Source of the DNA: Streptomyces aquilus
Lineage (GTDB): Bacteria; Actinomycetota; Actinomycetes; Streptomycetales; Streptomycetaceae
DNA length: 64,000 bases
Direction of reading: 5' to 3'
Assembly (NCBI RefSeq): GCF_003955715.1
Contig: NZ_CP034463.1
Coordinates: 1,736,001 to 1,800,000, forward strand
The notes beneath the pieces are model-generated. The model saw only the letters and a list, made by a program, of their open reading frames with translations. It did not search any database and had not been told where the DNA came from. A program made the position numbers and the translations under genes. Shown piece by piece: positions 41,387 to 50,184 of the stretch (the stretch's first letter is position 1; every line of letters starts with the position of its first letter).

Positions 41387-41800
41387 CTACAGAGCTCGCA
41401 GTCCTTCGATGACCTCGCGCAGAATCCGTTCGTCAGGAAGCTGCGCGGGCGGCACGGGGCGGCTGACGGTGACGCAGCCGAGTTCCAGGAGGTCACCGAG
41501 CAGTACCCGGACCACGCCCAGGGGCAGGTCCGCGCCTGCGGCGAGTTCGGCGACGGACTGGGTCTCCGGGCGGCACAGTTCGATCAGCGCCCGGTGTTCC
41601 GGCCCCAGCGAGGTGTCCTCGTCGGGGCCGGGCGCCGCCGCGTCCAGGGTGACGAGGGCGATGAGGTCGAAGCGCACCCCGGTGGGGCCGGGTTTGGTCC
41701 GTCCGCCCGTCATGGCGTACGGGCGGACGAGGGGCCCGGCCTCGCCGTCGTACCACTGGCTGCCCAGCTCGCGCGGGGCGCCCGTCATGTCCTCCGTCAT
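41387..41800 (-). CDS. cvnC: Conservon DUF742 protein (CvnC)
   Basis: A 137-residue DUF742 protein: VRPYAMTGGRTKP near the start, LDAAAPGP in the middle, HRALIELCRPETQSVAELAA and LPLGVVRVLLGDLLELGCV toward the end, which looks like a winged helix. CvnC is a cytoplasmic partner in conservon complexes. The ATG at 41800 has AGGCGG 7 bases upstream; an alternative ATG at 41824 overlaps the CvnB stop (ATGA) and would add eight residues. It is co-transcribed with cvnB and cvnA. Confidence 0.9.
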   Translation of the reverse strand: MTEDMTGAPRELGSQWYDGEAGPLVRPYAMTGGRTKPGPTGVRFDLIALVTLDAAAPGPDEDTSLGPEHRALIELCRPETQSVAELAAGADLPLGVVRVLLGDLLELGCVTVSRPVPPAQLPDERILREVIEGLRAL

Positions 41801-41820
41801 GGGCGGACCGCCTTCTCGTC

Positions 41821-42255
41821 TCATCCGGCGGGCGGCCGTGCGGCTACCCGCGGCGCCGTGTACAGGTGCTCGCCGACGCGTTTGACCAGGCGGGCCATCT
41901 CGTAGGCCACGAGGCCGATGTCGGCGGTCACGGCCGTGAGGAGCGCGAGGCAGGAGCCGTCGCCGGCGGCGGCCACGAACAGGTAGCCGTCGTCCATCTC
42001 GACCATCGTCTGCCGTACTCCGCCCGCGCCGAAGTGGCGTCCGGCGCCCTTGGCCAGGCTGTGGAAGCCGGAGGCGACCGCGGCGAGGTGCTCCGCGTCC
42101 TCGCGGCGCAGGTCGGTCGACGCCCCCACGGCGAGGCCGTCGTTGGACAGCACCACGGCGTGCCGTACCTCGCTGACGCGCAGCACCAGGTCGTCCAGCA
42201 GCCAGTCGAGTTCGCCGGACCGCTGAGCGGCCCTCATGGCCGGGTCCTGGATCAT
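41821..42255 (-). CDS. cvnB: Conservon roadblock/LC7 protein (CvnB)
   Basis: A 144-residue roadblock protein: LDWLLDDLVLRVSEVRHAVVL, DGLAVGASTDLRREDAEHLA and GLVAYEMARLVKRVGEHL. Such proteins act as regulators of MglA-like GTPases. The ATG at 42255 overlaps the CvnA stop by 4 bases. A second roadblock protein (40047-40460) with about the same length lies downstream of cvnD, so this conservon has two. Confidence 0.92.
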   Translation of the reverse strand: MIQDPAMRAAQRSGELDWLLDDLVLRVSEVRHAVVLSNDGLAVGASTDLRREDAEHLAAVASGFHSLAKGAGRHFGAGGVRQTMVEMDDGYLFVAAAGDGSCLALLTAVTADIGLVAYEMARLVKRVGEHLYTAPRVAARPPAG

Positions 42256-44798
42256 TCGGGGTCTCCTTCGCTGCTGTCTCTTGGCGCGGGGGCATCCGGG
42301 GCGGCGCCGTGTCCGGGCCGGCGGCCGCCGCCGCGTGCCCAGCCGTCGCGGTAGGCCGCCATCCGGTCCCGTACGAGCTCGGGGGTGCGCCGTTCGTCGC
42401 CCCGGGGGTCGGGCCGCGGTTCCGGTTCCTCGGTGCGCGGCGCACGCAGCTGAGGAGCCAGGCTTGCCTGCCGGACGCGGCGCGGGAGGTCGTCCGTCGC
42501 GTCCGGTCCTTCGGGGTCCTCCTGGGGGCGGTGCAGCCGCAGGGTGGCGACTCCGGGGGGCGGGGTGTCGCCCGCGGACTCCGCCCTCGCCGTCGCCCTG
42601 TGCTCCGCCGGGGCCGGGGGTGCGGGGGGTACCAGTGCGGGCCGCTCGGCCGGCGCGTGGACGGATTCCTGGAGCCGGGCCGCGCCGGGCATGCGCGCGT
42701 ACTCGCGTTCCGTATCGGCCGCCTTGCGGGGGGAACGTTCCTCCGCGCCGCTGTGCAGCAGGGCGGTGGGCAGCAGGACCACCGCGGTGGTGCCGCCGTA
42801 CGGCGAGGTGCGCAGGTGCACCTTGATGCCGTGCCGGGCCGCCAGCCGGCTGACCACGAACAGGCCGAGCCGGTCGCTGTCGAAGAGGTCGAGCGCCTCG
42901 GACTGCTCGATGCGGCGGTTGGCCTCGGTGAGGGTCTCCTTCCCCATGCCGAGCCCGCGGTCCTCGACCTCGATGGCATAACCGTTGCCGACGGGTTCGC
43001 CGGTGACGCGCACGCGCGTGTGCGGCGGCGAGAACTGTGCGGCGTTCTCGACGATCTCCGCGAGGAGGTGGGTGAGGTCGGCGACGGCGCCGCCGACCAC
43101 GGACGCCTCGGGGAGCTGGCGTACCTCGACGCGCGCGTAGTCCTCGACCTCGGAGACGGCCGCGCGGACCACGTTGGTCAGGGAGACCGGCATGCGCCAG
43201 GCCCGGCCGGGTGCGGCTCCGGAGAGGATGATCAGGCTCTCCGCGTGCCGCCGCATCCGGGTGGTGAGGTGGTCGAGGCGGAAGAGGTCGCTCAGCTCGC
43301 CCGGGTCCTCGGAGCGGCGCTCCATGCTGTCCAGGAGGCTCAGCTGACGGTGGACCAGGACCTGGCTGCGCCGGGCGAGGTTGACGAACACCCCGGAGAT
43401 GCCGCTGGCGAGCTCGGCACGCTCCACGGCGGCCCGCAGCGCGGCCCGGTGCACGGTGCCGAGGGCCTCGGCGACCTGCCCCGTCTCGTCCTCGGAGGGC
43501 GGCCCGGACGGTGCCTCCGCGCGGATGTCGATCTCCTCTCCGGCCCGCAGTTTCCGCATGGCCTCGGGGAGTTTGCGCCGGGCGATCTCCAGGGCGCTGT
43601 TGCGCAGGCTCACCAGCTCGACGACCAGCCCACGTCCGATGCGCACGGAGATGACCAGGGAGGCGGCGACGGCGACGAGACCGAGCAGGACGGCCGCGCC
43701 GGCCGGGGTGAGCAGTCCGCGGGTGAACGGGTCGGCGCGGTCGGCGACCCCGCGTCCCGCGTCGGCCTCGATCGTCCGCATGCCGTCCTGCACGCGCGCG
43801 TGTGCCTTCGCCCAGGTCGCCTCGGGTGCCGCGTTGATCGCGGAGGCGCCGGCCCGGCTCGTGAGGACCCGGTCCTCGACGGTCGCGACGGCGACGTAGT
43901 CACCGCCGTCGGCGAGGTCCCGCCAGGCGCCGCGTTCGGAGCCGCGCAGATCGGCGACGGCGGCCTCGGTGAGGGCGCGGCGGGTGTCGACGGCGCCGGT
44001 GAACAGCCGCAGCCGTGTTCCGTCGAGGCGTCCGGCGAGCCGTGCGCTGGAGAGCACGACGTCCTCCTGGGCCAGGGCCTCGCCCGCGCGGGAGAACTCG
44101 AGGAGCACGCGCGCGTCGGAGCCCAGTTCGGCGTCCTGGATGCCGGTGAGGGCGCCGCCGACGGAGAAGGCCGTCGAGATGGTGCGCGAGTAGCGGCCGT
44201 ACGTCTCGTCCCAGCCCGCGCGGCGGTCGAGGACCGCGGTGCGCAGGGAGCTCAGTGCCTCGGCGCCGCTGACGAAGGTCTCCAGGCGCTGGGCCACACC
44301 CGCGGGCAACTCCTCGCTGTCCGCGACGGTGTTGCCCGCGCCGAGCCGCAGTTTCGCCACCGCCTGGTCGGTGCGGTCCGCGAGGGTCTTGAGGTCGCCG
44401 GCGCGGCCCGCGGCCGGGTCGGTGGCGTAGCGGACCGCGGCCGCGCGCTCGGCCTGGAGGGCTGCGACGGCCGCCGCGACCGGGGTGCGGATCTCGGAGT
44501 CGACGCGCTGCAACTGCCGCAGCCGGGAGACGTCCTGGGCGGTGGTCACGGTGGCGTACGCCCAGAGGGCGAGCAGGGAGACGACCGGCACCATCAGCAG
44601 GCAGACGATCTTGGCGCGCACGGTGCGCGGGCGTATCCGCCAGCCTCCCTCGTGTGTGGGCGGGTCGTCGGGGACGGCGCCCATCGGGTCGTCCGGCCCT
44701 TCGTCGGCCGGTGGTCCGGCGTGTGCGCGGCGGCCGCGGGCCGGGCCGGCGGACGGTGGCTCGGAGCCGGTCGTGGGGGTCCTACGGGGTGTTCGCAT
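42252..44798 (-). CDS. cvnA: Conservon sensor kinase-like protein (CvnA, nitrate/nitrite-sensor type)
   Basis: An 848-residue membrane protein. The disordered N-terminus (1-55) precedes a transmembrane segment (about 61-83), a long helical extracytoplasmic sensor related to NIT domains (about 90-360), a second segment (about 362-384), a HAMP-like region and an ATPase domain (LLAEIVENAAQFSPP about 585; GLGMGKETLTEANRR; DRLGLFVVSRLAARHG). No standard His phosphoacceptor block is seen, in keeping with the conservon family. The C-terminal 190 residues are Pro/Ala/Arg-rich. The ATG at 44798 has GGAGG. It is preceded by 43 bases and the MHYT gene. Confidence 0.93.
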   Translation of the reverse strand: MRTPRRTPTTGSEPPSAGPARGRRAHAGPPADEGPDDPMGAVPDDPPTHEGGWRIRPRTVRAKIVCLLMVPVVSLLALWAYATVTTAQDVSRLRQLQRVDSEIRTPVAAAVAALQAERAAAVRYATDPAAGRAGDLKTLADRTDQAVAKLRLGAGNTVADSEELPAGVAQRLETFVSGAEALSSLRTAVLDRRAGWDETYGRYSRTISTAFSVGGALTGIQDAELGSDARVLLEFSRAGEALAQEDVVLSSARLAGRLDGTRLRLFTGAVDTRRALTEAAVADLRGSERGAWRDLADGGDYVAVATVEDRVLTSRAGASAINAAPEATWAKAHARVQDGMRTIEADAGRGVADRADPFTRGLLTPAGAAVLLGLVAVAASLVISVRIGRGLVVELVSLRNSALEIARRKLPEAMRKLRAGEEIDIRAEAPSGPPSEDETGQVAEALGTVHRAALRAAVERAELASGISGVFVNLARRSQVLVHRQLSLLDSMERRSEDPGELSDLFRLDHLTTRMRRHAESLIILSGAAPGRAWRMPVSLTNVVRAAVSEVEDYARVEVRQLPEASVVGGAVADLTHLLAEIVENAAQFSPPHTRVRVTGEPVGNGYAIEVEDRGLGMGKETLTEANRRIEQSEALDLFDSDRLGLFVVSRLAARHGIKVHLRTSPYGGTTAVVLLPTALLHSGAEERSPRKAADTEREYARMPGAARLQESVHAPAERPALVPPAPPAPAEHRATARAESAGDTPPPGVATLRLHRPQEDPEGPDATDDLPRRVRQASLAPQLRAPRTEEPEPRPDPRGDERRTPELVRDRMAAYRDGWARGGGRRPGHGAAPDAPAPRDSSEGDPE

Positions 44799-44841
44799 GG
44801 CCTCCTGCCTCGGAGAGTGGTTCGGCTCGCCCGGAGGGCCC

Positions 44842-45618
44842 TCAGAGGGCGGCGACGTTCTCGACCGGCCGCTGGGCGGAGGCGGAAGCCTCGCGCTCTC
44901 CCGTGGAGGGCGACAGCGCGACGAAGGCCGAGGTCAGGAACAGATAGGACCCGAGCCCGACGGCGAGCGGGAAGATGAACTGCATCGCCGTCGCCCCGGG
45001 CAGCGCGGCGCCGGACGGTGTGACGCGCACGCTCATCGCGAACATCCCGGTGTAGTGCATGCTGCTCACCGCGGCGCCCATGATCAGGGAGGCGATGGTG
45101 ACGGCGACGGGCGACTTGATGTTGAGCGCCGCCCACAGCGCGGCGGTCGCGGCCACCACGGCGATCAGGACGGAGAGTCCGACGAGCACCGGGTCGTAGT
45201 GCACCTGACCGTGCAGACGAACGGCCGCCATGCCCAGGTAGTGCATGCTGGCGACACCGAGTCCGGTGGTGAGCCCGCCGAGGAAGAGCGCGCGGGCGCG
45301 GTCGCGGCTGTAGCCGACGGCGAAGACGCCGGCACAGACGACGATCATGGCGACGAGCAGGCTCACGATGGTGAGCGGCACGTCGTAGCGGATGTCCGTG
45401 CCGCTGACGCTGAAGCCGAGCATGGCCACGAAGTGCATGGTCCAGATGCCGGTGCCGATCGCCGAGGCCGCGGTGATGAGCCAGTTGCGGCGCGAGCGTC
45501 CGGTGGCGCCGAGCGCGCGCATGGTGCAGCGCAGGCCGAGTGCGGCGCCGATGCAGGCCATCACGTACGACAGCACGGGGGTCAGCCAGCCGAGGGCTGC
45601 GTGGTCCAGGTGTCCCAT
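44842..45618 (-). CDS. MHYT-domain membrane sensor protein
   Basis: A 258-residue protein with seven hydrophobic segments. The MHYT motifs are present three times: MHFVAM (about residue 60), MHYLGM (about 125) and MHYTGM (about 187), spaced about 63 residues. MHYT domains are proposed to bind copper and sense oxygen, CO or NO in the membrane. There is no attached output domain (no GGDEF, kinase or other), so it must signal through another protein. It lies 43 bases upstream of cvnA on the same strand and probably belongs to the conservon operon, perhaps feeding its signal to CvnA. Confidence 0.9.
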   Translation of the reverse strand: MGHLDHAALGWLTPVLSYVMACIGAALGLRCTMRALGATGRSRRNWLITAASAIGTGIWTMHFVAMLGFSVSGTDIRYDVPLTIVSLLVAMIVVCAGVFAVGYSRDRARALFLGGLTTGLGVASMHYLGMAAVRLHGQVHYDPVLVGLSVLIAVVAATAALWAALNIKSPVAVTIASLIMGAAVSSMHYTGMFAMSVRVTPSGAALPGATAMQFIFPLAVGLGSYLFLTSAFVALSPSTGEREASASAQRPVENVAAL

Positions 45619-45761
45619 GGCCCCGGGACGCTAGTCGGGGCACGGGTGCACAAAGGGGGCGCATTTCGAAAGCTGTTGGAATATGACGCAGCGATGTACC
45701 TGAACGATCGCGTCCCGCTCGAACGTGCGCACAGAAGCATCACCCTTGTCGGTGAGGGATC

Positions 45762-46370
45762 ATGCGGAACATGAGCGACGACCACACACATGTCCAGGAG
45801 TTCTTCGGCGCCCGGGCGGCCGACTGGGACGCCCGGTTCCCCGACGACGGTCCCTCCTACGCGGCCGCGGTCGCCGAGCTCGGGCTGCGCGAAGGGGACC
45901 GCGTGCTCGACGCCGGCTGCGGCACCGGACGCGCCCTGACGCCCCTGCGTGCCGCCGTGGGCCCCTCGGGAGCGGTCCTCGGGGCCGACCTGACTCCGGC
46001 CATGCTCCAGGCCGCCGTACGAGCGGGACGGGACCGCGACGGGCAGCTGCTGCTCGCCGACGTGGCCGCGCTGCCGTTGCGCTCGCGGTCCCTGGACGCG
46101 GTGTTCGGGGCGGGGCTGATCTCCCACCTGCCCGATCCGGCCGAGAACCTGCGGGCGTTGGCGCGCGTGGTGCGCCCGGGCGGCATCCTGGCGCTGTTCC
46201 ATCCGATCGGCAGGGCGGCGCTCGCGGCGCGGCAGGGTCGTCAGATCACTCCGGAAGACCTGCGCGCCGAGCCCAACCTCCGGCCGCTGCTGGCCGGTTC
46301 CGGGTGGCGGCTGACGTCGTACGTCGACGAGGACGCGCGGTTCCTGGCACTGGCGGTGCGCGGGGACTGA
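45762..46370 (+). CDS. Class I SAM-dependent methyltransferase
   Basis: A 202-residue methyltransferase with motif I VLDAGCGTGRAL (about residues 44-55), acidic post-I GADLTPAML, motif II region LPLRSRSLDAVFGAGLI and post-motif VVRPGGILALF. It uses S-adenosylmethionine; the acceptor is unknown. The ATG at 45762 has GAGG 4 bases before it; the ATG at 45771 is a possible start. It is divergent from the MHYT gene and ends 6 bases from the convergent hydrolase gene. Confidence 0.9.
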   Translation: MRNMSDDHTHVQEFFGARAADWDARFPDDGPSYAAAVAELGLREGDRVLDAGCGTGRALTPLRAAVGPSGAVLGADLTPAMLQAAVRAGRDRDGQLLLADVAALPLRSRSLDAVFGAGLISHLPDPAENLRALARVVRPGGILALFHPIGRAALAARQGRQITPEDLRAEPNLRPLLAGSGWRLTSYVDEDARFLALAVRGD

Positions 46371-46376
46371 GCGTCC

Positions 46377-47132
46377 TCACGCCGGTCCGGCGACCGCGGC
46401 CACGAACGCCTCGGGGTTGTCGAACATGACGTTGTGGCCGGCGCCGGGCACGGTCAGCACCCGCACGCCCGCCTTCTCCAGCCGCTCCCTGCCCTCGAGT
46501 TCGCCGCTCGACTCGCCCTGCAGGTACACGCGGTCGACGGTGAGCCCTTCGAGGATCGTGCGCATCACGGGGTCGGAACCGCGCCGCAGCCCGACCGCCG
46601 AGCGGTGCAGGGCGCGCGGGTCGGCCAGCCGCATGGTCGCGGCCCACAGCGGTCCGACCGCTTCCAGCACGCGCGCGTGGCCACCGTCGACGAAGGCGTC
46701 CTCCTCGTGGGAGGCGATGCCGCTGCTGCCCGCGGCCGGCGGCGGGGAGGCGTCCAGGTTGGCCTCGGTGAGCACCAGGCGGGAGACCAGTTCGGGCCGC
46801 CGGTGGGCGAGCACGATCGCGACGGCGCCGCCCATGCTGTGCCCGATCACCTCGGCGCCGGTGAGCTCCGCCGCGTCCAGTGCCGCCGCCAGGGCGTCGG
46901 CATGCTCCTCCAGCGTGTAGCCGAAGTGCTCGGGCCGGTCGCTGAGGCCGTGCCCGGGCAGATCCACGAACAGGCTGCGCCGGCCCGCGAGTTCGGGCCG
47001 GGCGGCGATGTGGGCGTGGTACACGGAGGACATCGCCCCCAGCCCGTGCACGTACACGCGCGCGGGTTCCTCGCCGGGCATCTCCGTCCAGCGGATACGG
47101 CTTCCCTTGCTGTCGAACTCGGCCTGCTGCAT
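46377..47132 (-). CDS. Alpha/beta hydrolase
   Basis: A 251-residue cytoplasmic hydrolase. The oxyanion HGLGAMSS, nucleophile elbow GHSMGG (Ser about residue 99) and final His in GAGHNVMFDNPEAF are present. The cap region is typical of esterase/lactonase-type enzymes; the substrate is not predictable. The ATG at 47132 follows GGGAGG. It is divergent from the PadR regulator, with a 109-base control region in between, and is probably its target. Confidence 0.9.
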   Translation of the reverse strand: MQQAEFDSKGSRIRWTEMPGEEPARVYVHGLGAMSSVYHAHIAARPELAGRRSLFVDLPGHGLSDRPEHFGYTLEEHADALAAALDAAELTGAEVIGHSMGGAVAIVLAHRRPELVSRLVLTEANLDASPPPAAGSSGIASHEEDAFVDGGHARVLEAVGPLWAATMRLADPRALHRSAVGLRRGSDPVMRTILEGLTVDRVYLQGESSGELEGRERLEKAGVRVLTVPGAGHNVMFDNPEAFVAAVAGPA

Positions 47133-47176
47133 CGCGTCCTCCCTCGTCGGCGTCAGCGGCGACAATACATCGGTTA

Positions 47177-47200
47177 CGAGGTATAGAGAAGTCGAGGTAT
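47177..47200. promoter_or_regulatory. Direct repeat in the PadR/hydrolase control region
   Basis: CGAGGTAT is repeated at 47177-47184 and 47193-47200 (16 bases apart). The flanking region is A+T-richer than its surroundings and also contains ACAT (47167-47170) and ATGT (47211-47214), half-sites of the kind PadR proteins use. Candidate operator only. Confidence 0.35.
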
Positions 47201-47241
47201 CCACTGAGCGATGTACACCGCGGATACGACAGAATGCGGGC

Positions 47242-47766
47242 ATGCTGGAGCTCGCCATCCTCGGATTCCTGTACGACGCCCCCCTGCACGGTTACGAGCT
47301 GCGCAAACGCATCACCGCGCTCACCGGGCACGTGAAACCGATCGCCGAGAGCACGCTCTACCCGGCGATCAAGCGGCTGGAGAAGGCCGGGCTGCTGGAT
47401 CGCGCGACGGAGCCCGGTTCCGTCGCCGCGCCACGGCACGTGCTGACCCTCACCGAGGACGGCCGTCACGAGCTGCGCCGGCGACTCGCCGAGCCGGTGC
47501 AGCGCGACATCACCGACGAGAACCGCTGGTTCACGCTGCTCGCGTTCCTCCGGCACCTGGAGGACGCGCCCGCGCAGGCGGCCGTGCTGCGGCGCAGGCT
47601 GGCGTTCCTGGAGGAGCCGGCGAGCTTCTTCTACGAGGGTGACCGGCCCCTGAGCGCCGAGGAGTTGGACGATCCCTTCCGGCGCGGGATCCTGACGATC
47701 GCGCGCGCGACGTCCCGCGCCGAACTCGGCTGGCTGCGGGACACCCTGGCCTCACTCGACGGCTGA
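47242..47766 (+). CDS. PadR-family transcriptional regulator
   Basis: A 174-residue regulator. It opens LELAILGFLYDAPLHGYELRK, the PadR N-terminal winged helix, with STLYPAIKRLEKAGLL as recognition region, then a C-terminal helical dimerisation domain (about 95-170). The ATG at 47242 is the family start. It is divergent from the alpha/beta hydrolase, its probable target. The 3' end overlaps the convergent MpaB-like gene by 15 bases. Confidence 0.92.
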   Translation: MLELAILGFLYDAPLHGYELRKRITALTGHVKPIAESTLYPAIKRLEKAGLLDRATEPGSVAAPRHVLTLTEDGRHELRRRLAEPVQRDITDENRWFTLLAFLRHLEDAPAQAAVLRRRLAFLEEPASFFYEGDRPLSAEELDDPFRRGILTIARATSRAELGWLRDTLASLDG

Positions 47767-48648
47767 ACCGTCCCGATGCCGTACGGGGCATCCGCGTACC
47801 CCCGGAACGGGGCGGGTGCCCAGGTCCGCCAGCCGGTAGCCGTCCGGGTAGCCCTTGATCTCCCAGTTCTGCCGGGCGAAGTGCGGTGCGCTGCGCGGCG
47901 GGAGCAGCCGGACCGCGCGGCCGCGCAGGCGTACGGCGCCCCGCACGAGCCCGCGGGTCGCCGCGCCCGGAGCCGGATAGCGGAAGGCGCGCAGCAGGGG
48001 TTCGTCGAGGAGGGCGAGCGTCGCGGTCCGCAGCAGGGGCGCCAGGGGGCGTGGGTACCAGGACGCCATCAGGTCGAGCGTGGCGTCCGAGACGCGCCGC
48101 GCCCCCTCGTCCCAGCCGAAGTGGGCCTGCTCGTAGGCGTCGAGGCAGTCCTCGAACTCCTCGTAGCTCCCGGGGAGGTCCGTGATGCCCATGTGCCGCC
48201 CCAGGGTGCGGTAGTGGACGACCGAGGCGACGATCTCGTGACGGGACAGTCGACGCCACGCGTAGGTGTCGATCCACCGTCTGGGCATCACCACGAACGT
48301 GCACAGGACGTAGCGCATGTCGTCGTTCGTGATGTCGTAGCTGCGGTGCATCTGGTTGATGCGGCGGATCGCCGTACGGCTCTCCTCGCTGCCGAAGCCG
48401 TGCTCGACGACGGCGTCCAGGAGCAGCGAGGTGTCGTCGTACCGCTTCTGCGTCCGGTCCGTGAGCTCCGCCGTCTCGGCGAGCAGCCGGCCGATGCTCG
48501 GGACGGCGTAGGTGCGGTAGAGGGCCAGCTCCAGGGAGCGGGTGAAGTCCCAGGGGAACTCGTACGCGGCCATCAGCCGGTAGATCTCCGAGGCGTCCTG
48601 GTACGGGTCCATCCGCCGTATCCGCCGGAGCCGCTCGAACCGCTTCAC
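47752..48648 (-). CDS. Oxygenase MpaB family protein (DUF2236)
   Basis: A 298-residue protein of the MpaB/latex-clearing-protein superfamily: DPYQDASEIYRLMAAYEFPW, RINQMHRSYDITNDDMRYVL, WIDTYAWRRLSRHE and YRTLGRHMGI. Relatives are haem or diiron oxygenases, including rubber oxygenase and mycophenolic acid enzymes; His in NQMHRSY and in the LSRHE region are candidate cofactor ligands. There is no signal peptide. The GTG at 48648 (VKRFERLRR) has AAGGGGGA 7 bases upstream; the frame is open further but lacks a better start. The substrate is unknown. Confidence 0.82.
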   Translation of the reverse strand: MKRFERLRRIRRMDPYQDASEIYRLMAAYEFPWDFTRSLELALYRTYAVPSIGRLLAETAELTDRTQKRYDDTSLLLDAVVEHGFGSEESRTAIRRINQMHRSYDITNDDMRYVLCTFVVMPRRWIDTYAWRRLSRHEIVASVVHYRTLGRHMGITDLPGSYEEFEDCLDAYEQAHFGWDEGARRVSDATLDLMASWYPRPLAPLLRTATLALLDEPLLRAFRYPAPGAATRGLVRGAVRLRGRAVRLLPPRSAPHFARQNWEIKGYPDGYRLADLGTRPVPGVRGCPVRHRDGSAVE

Positions 48649-48751
48649 CGCGACGTCCCCCTTCTGCCGTCGAGGCTCCAACTCTACGTTGAGTAGGAGG
48701 AGATGAACGATCAGTACAGGCGACACACCACGCAGGGGGAAGGTGGTCAGC

Positions 48752-49048
48752 ATGTGGGGCAGGATGCGCAAGTCAGTCACCAGATTCGTCAACACCGTGC
48801 GCGCCGACATCGACAGCGGCCGGGACAAGCGCACGCACAACCTGTTCGAGGCCGCGGCGGCCTACGTGTCGGCCTGCGCGGAGGACGACCAGGAGCAGAT
48901 CGACGAGGCCGCGGGCTGGGTGTCGCCGGAAGCGTTGTCCTTCGGGGTGAGCGAGCTGGCGTGCCGGGCCGTCATCGCGCTCGCGCGGGAGCGCGACGAG
49001 TCGCCGCAGACCGTGGCCCGCGCCCTGCTGGGGCTTCCGGCGGCCTGA
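48752..49048 (+). CDS. Small conserved-looking protein of unknown function (98 aa)
   Basis: A 98-residue soluble protein (MWGRMRKSVTRFVNTVRADI; AAAAYVSACAEDDQEQIDEA; GVSELACRAVIALARERDES). It is predicted all-helical, with basic N-terminus and acidic middle. I do not recognise a family. AAGG lies 8 bases before the ATG, codon usage is normal for the genome, and the gene is divergent from the MpaB-like gene, so it is likely real. It precedes another uncharacterised gene by 133 bases on the same strand. Confidence 0.65.
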   Translation: MWGRMRKSVTRFVNTVRADIDSGRDKRTHNLFEAAAAYVSACAEDDQEQIDEAAGWVSPEALSFGVSELACRAVIALARERDESPQTVARALLGLPAA

Positions 49049-49181
49049 AGGCGGGCCAACCGCGGTCGATTCGCCCCGTCCGACCGGAAAACTGCAGCTC
49101 CGGGGTGCATGGGAGTCGTGACAAGCTGCTTCCGCTCGCACTAGGGTGCGCGCCGTTGGACGAACCGATGGGGAGGCTGGG

Positions 49182-50024
49182 ATGGCCGGGACGGACGAGG
49201 ACGCCGTCGCCGCCGCGGACGATGCGCTCTATGTGCTCACGGCGGTGCTGCTGACGCCGGCGAAGTTCCCGAGCGTGCTGGGCGACGACTATCCGGAGGC
49301 CTGCGCGGCGCTCGGTCTCGCGCCGCTCGCCGACGGGTACGGCCTGGTGCTCGGCCAGGACGGCGACGGCTCCCGCTGGACGGTCGTCATCGACGACGTC
49401 TCGCTGGTCGCCGTCGCCATCGCGTCATGGGACTGCGGCATGGAGTACGAGCTGTCTCCCGACGAGCACACGGTCGTCGCCGCCCTGCCGGGCTGGCCGC
49501 TCGCCGTGGCCGTCGCCGCGCCGGGCGTGCCCGCTCCGCACGATCCCGGCCCGGAGGTGGCGGACCGCGCGCCGCTGACGCCGCCGGACACCTCCACGTG
49601 GGGGCCGGCCCAGCGCCGCCTGGGCGCTGACGAGATCGCCGTCCAGTGGTCGCTGTGGCGGGAGCAGATCGACGACGCGGAGTTCCCGATGCCGGGGGCG
49701 GCGGCCGAGGCCGCAGCGGCGGCGGAGAACTCGGAGAAGGCCGAGGGCACCGGCGGCCACCAGGGCGTTCGGCGCGTTCTGGCGGAGGCCCGCGGGTACG
49801 TGGACACGCCGCCGCCCCTGGGCCGGGTCCGGTCGTCGTTCGCGCCCGGAGACGCCCGCACGCTGCGCGCGGACGGCCCCGGCTGGTCGCTCGTGGCCAG
49901 GACGGACGACATCGCCTTCGTCCTGCTGGACGAGGAACCGGGCGAGGTCCTCCCGGTCGGCCGCGGCCCGGAGCTTCCGGGGCTGCTGGAGGCGCTCGAC
50001 AAGATGGCGGTACGGCCGCTCTGA
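49182..50024 (+). CDS. Uncharacterised protein (280 aa)
   Basis: A 280-residue soluble protein without signal or membrane segments. The N-terminal half (DDALYVLTAVLLTPAKFPSV; DGSRWTVVIDDVSLVAVAIA) and the C-terminal part (WSLVARTDDIAFVLLDEEPG) look like compact alpha/beta domains joined by an Ala/Glu-rich linker (about residues 165-190). I recognise no family. The ATG at 49182 has an ideal GGGGAGG. Expressed-looking codon bias supports a real gene. Confidence 0.7.
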   Translation: MAGTDEDAVAAADDALYVLTAVLLTPAKFPSVLGDDYPEACAALGLAPLADGYGLVLGQDGDGSRWTVVIDDVSLVAVAIASWDCGMEYELSPDEHTVVAALPGWPLAVAVAAPGVPAPHDPGPEVADRAPLTPPDTSTWGPAQRRLGADEIAVQWSLWREQIDDAEFPMPGAAAEAAAAAENSEKAEGTGGHQGVRRVLAEARGYVDTPPPLGRVRSSFAPGDARTLRADGPGWSLVARTDDIAFVLLDEEPGEVLPVGRGPELPGLLEALDKMAVRPL

Positions 50025-50184
50025 GCGGGGCCGGCCGGGACGGCTGATCCAACTGACCGGCGGTGCGCGGCGGAACACCCATGCCGCGGCGTCATTCCAT
50101 GTGGTCCCACCCCATGGATGACCCGGCGGCGCACTCGCACGATGGGGCAGCTCTCGACTCCCCGTCCCGTCCTGGAGGCCGGTC

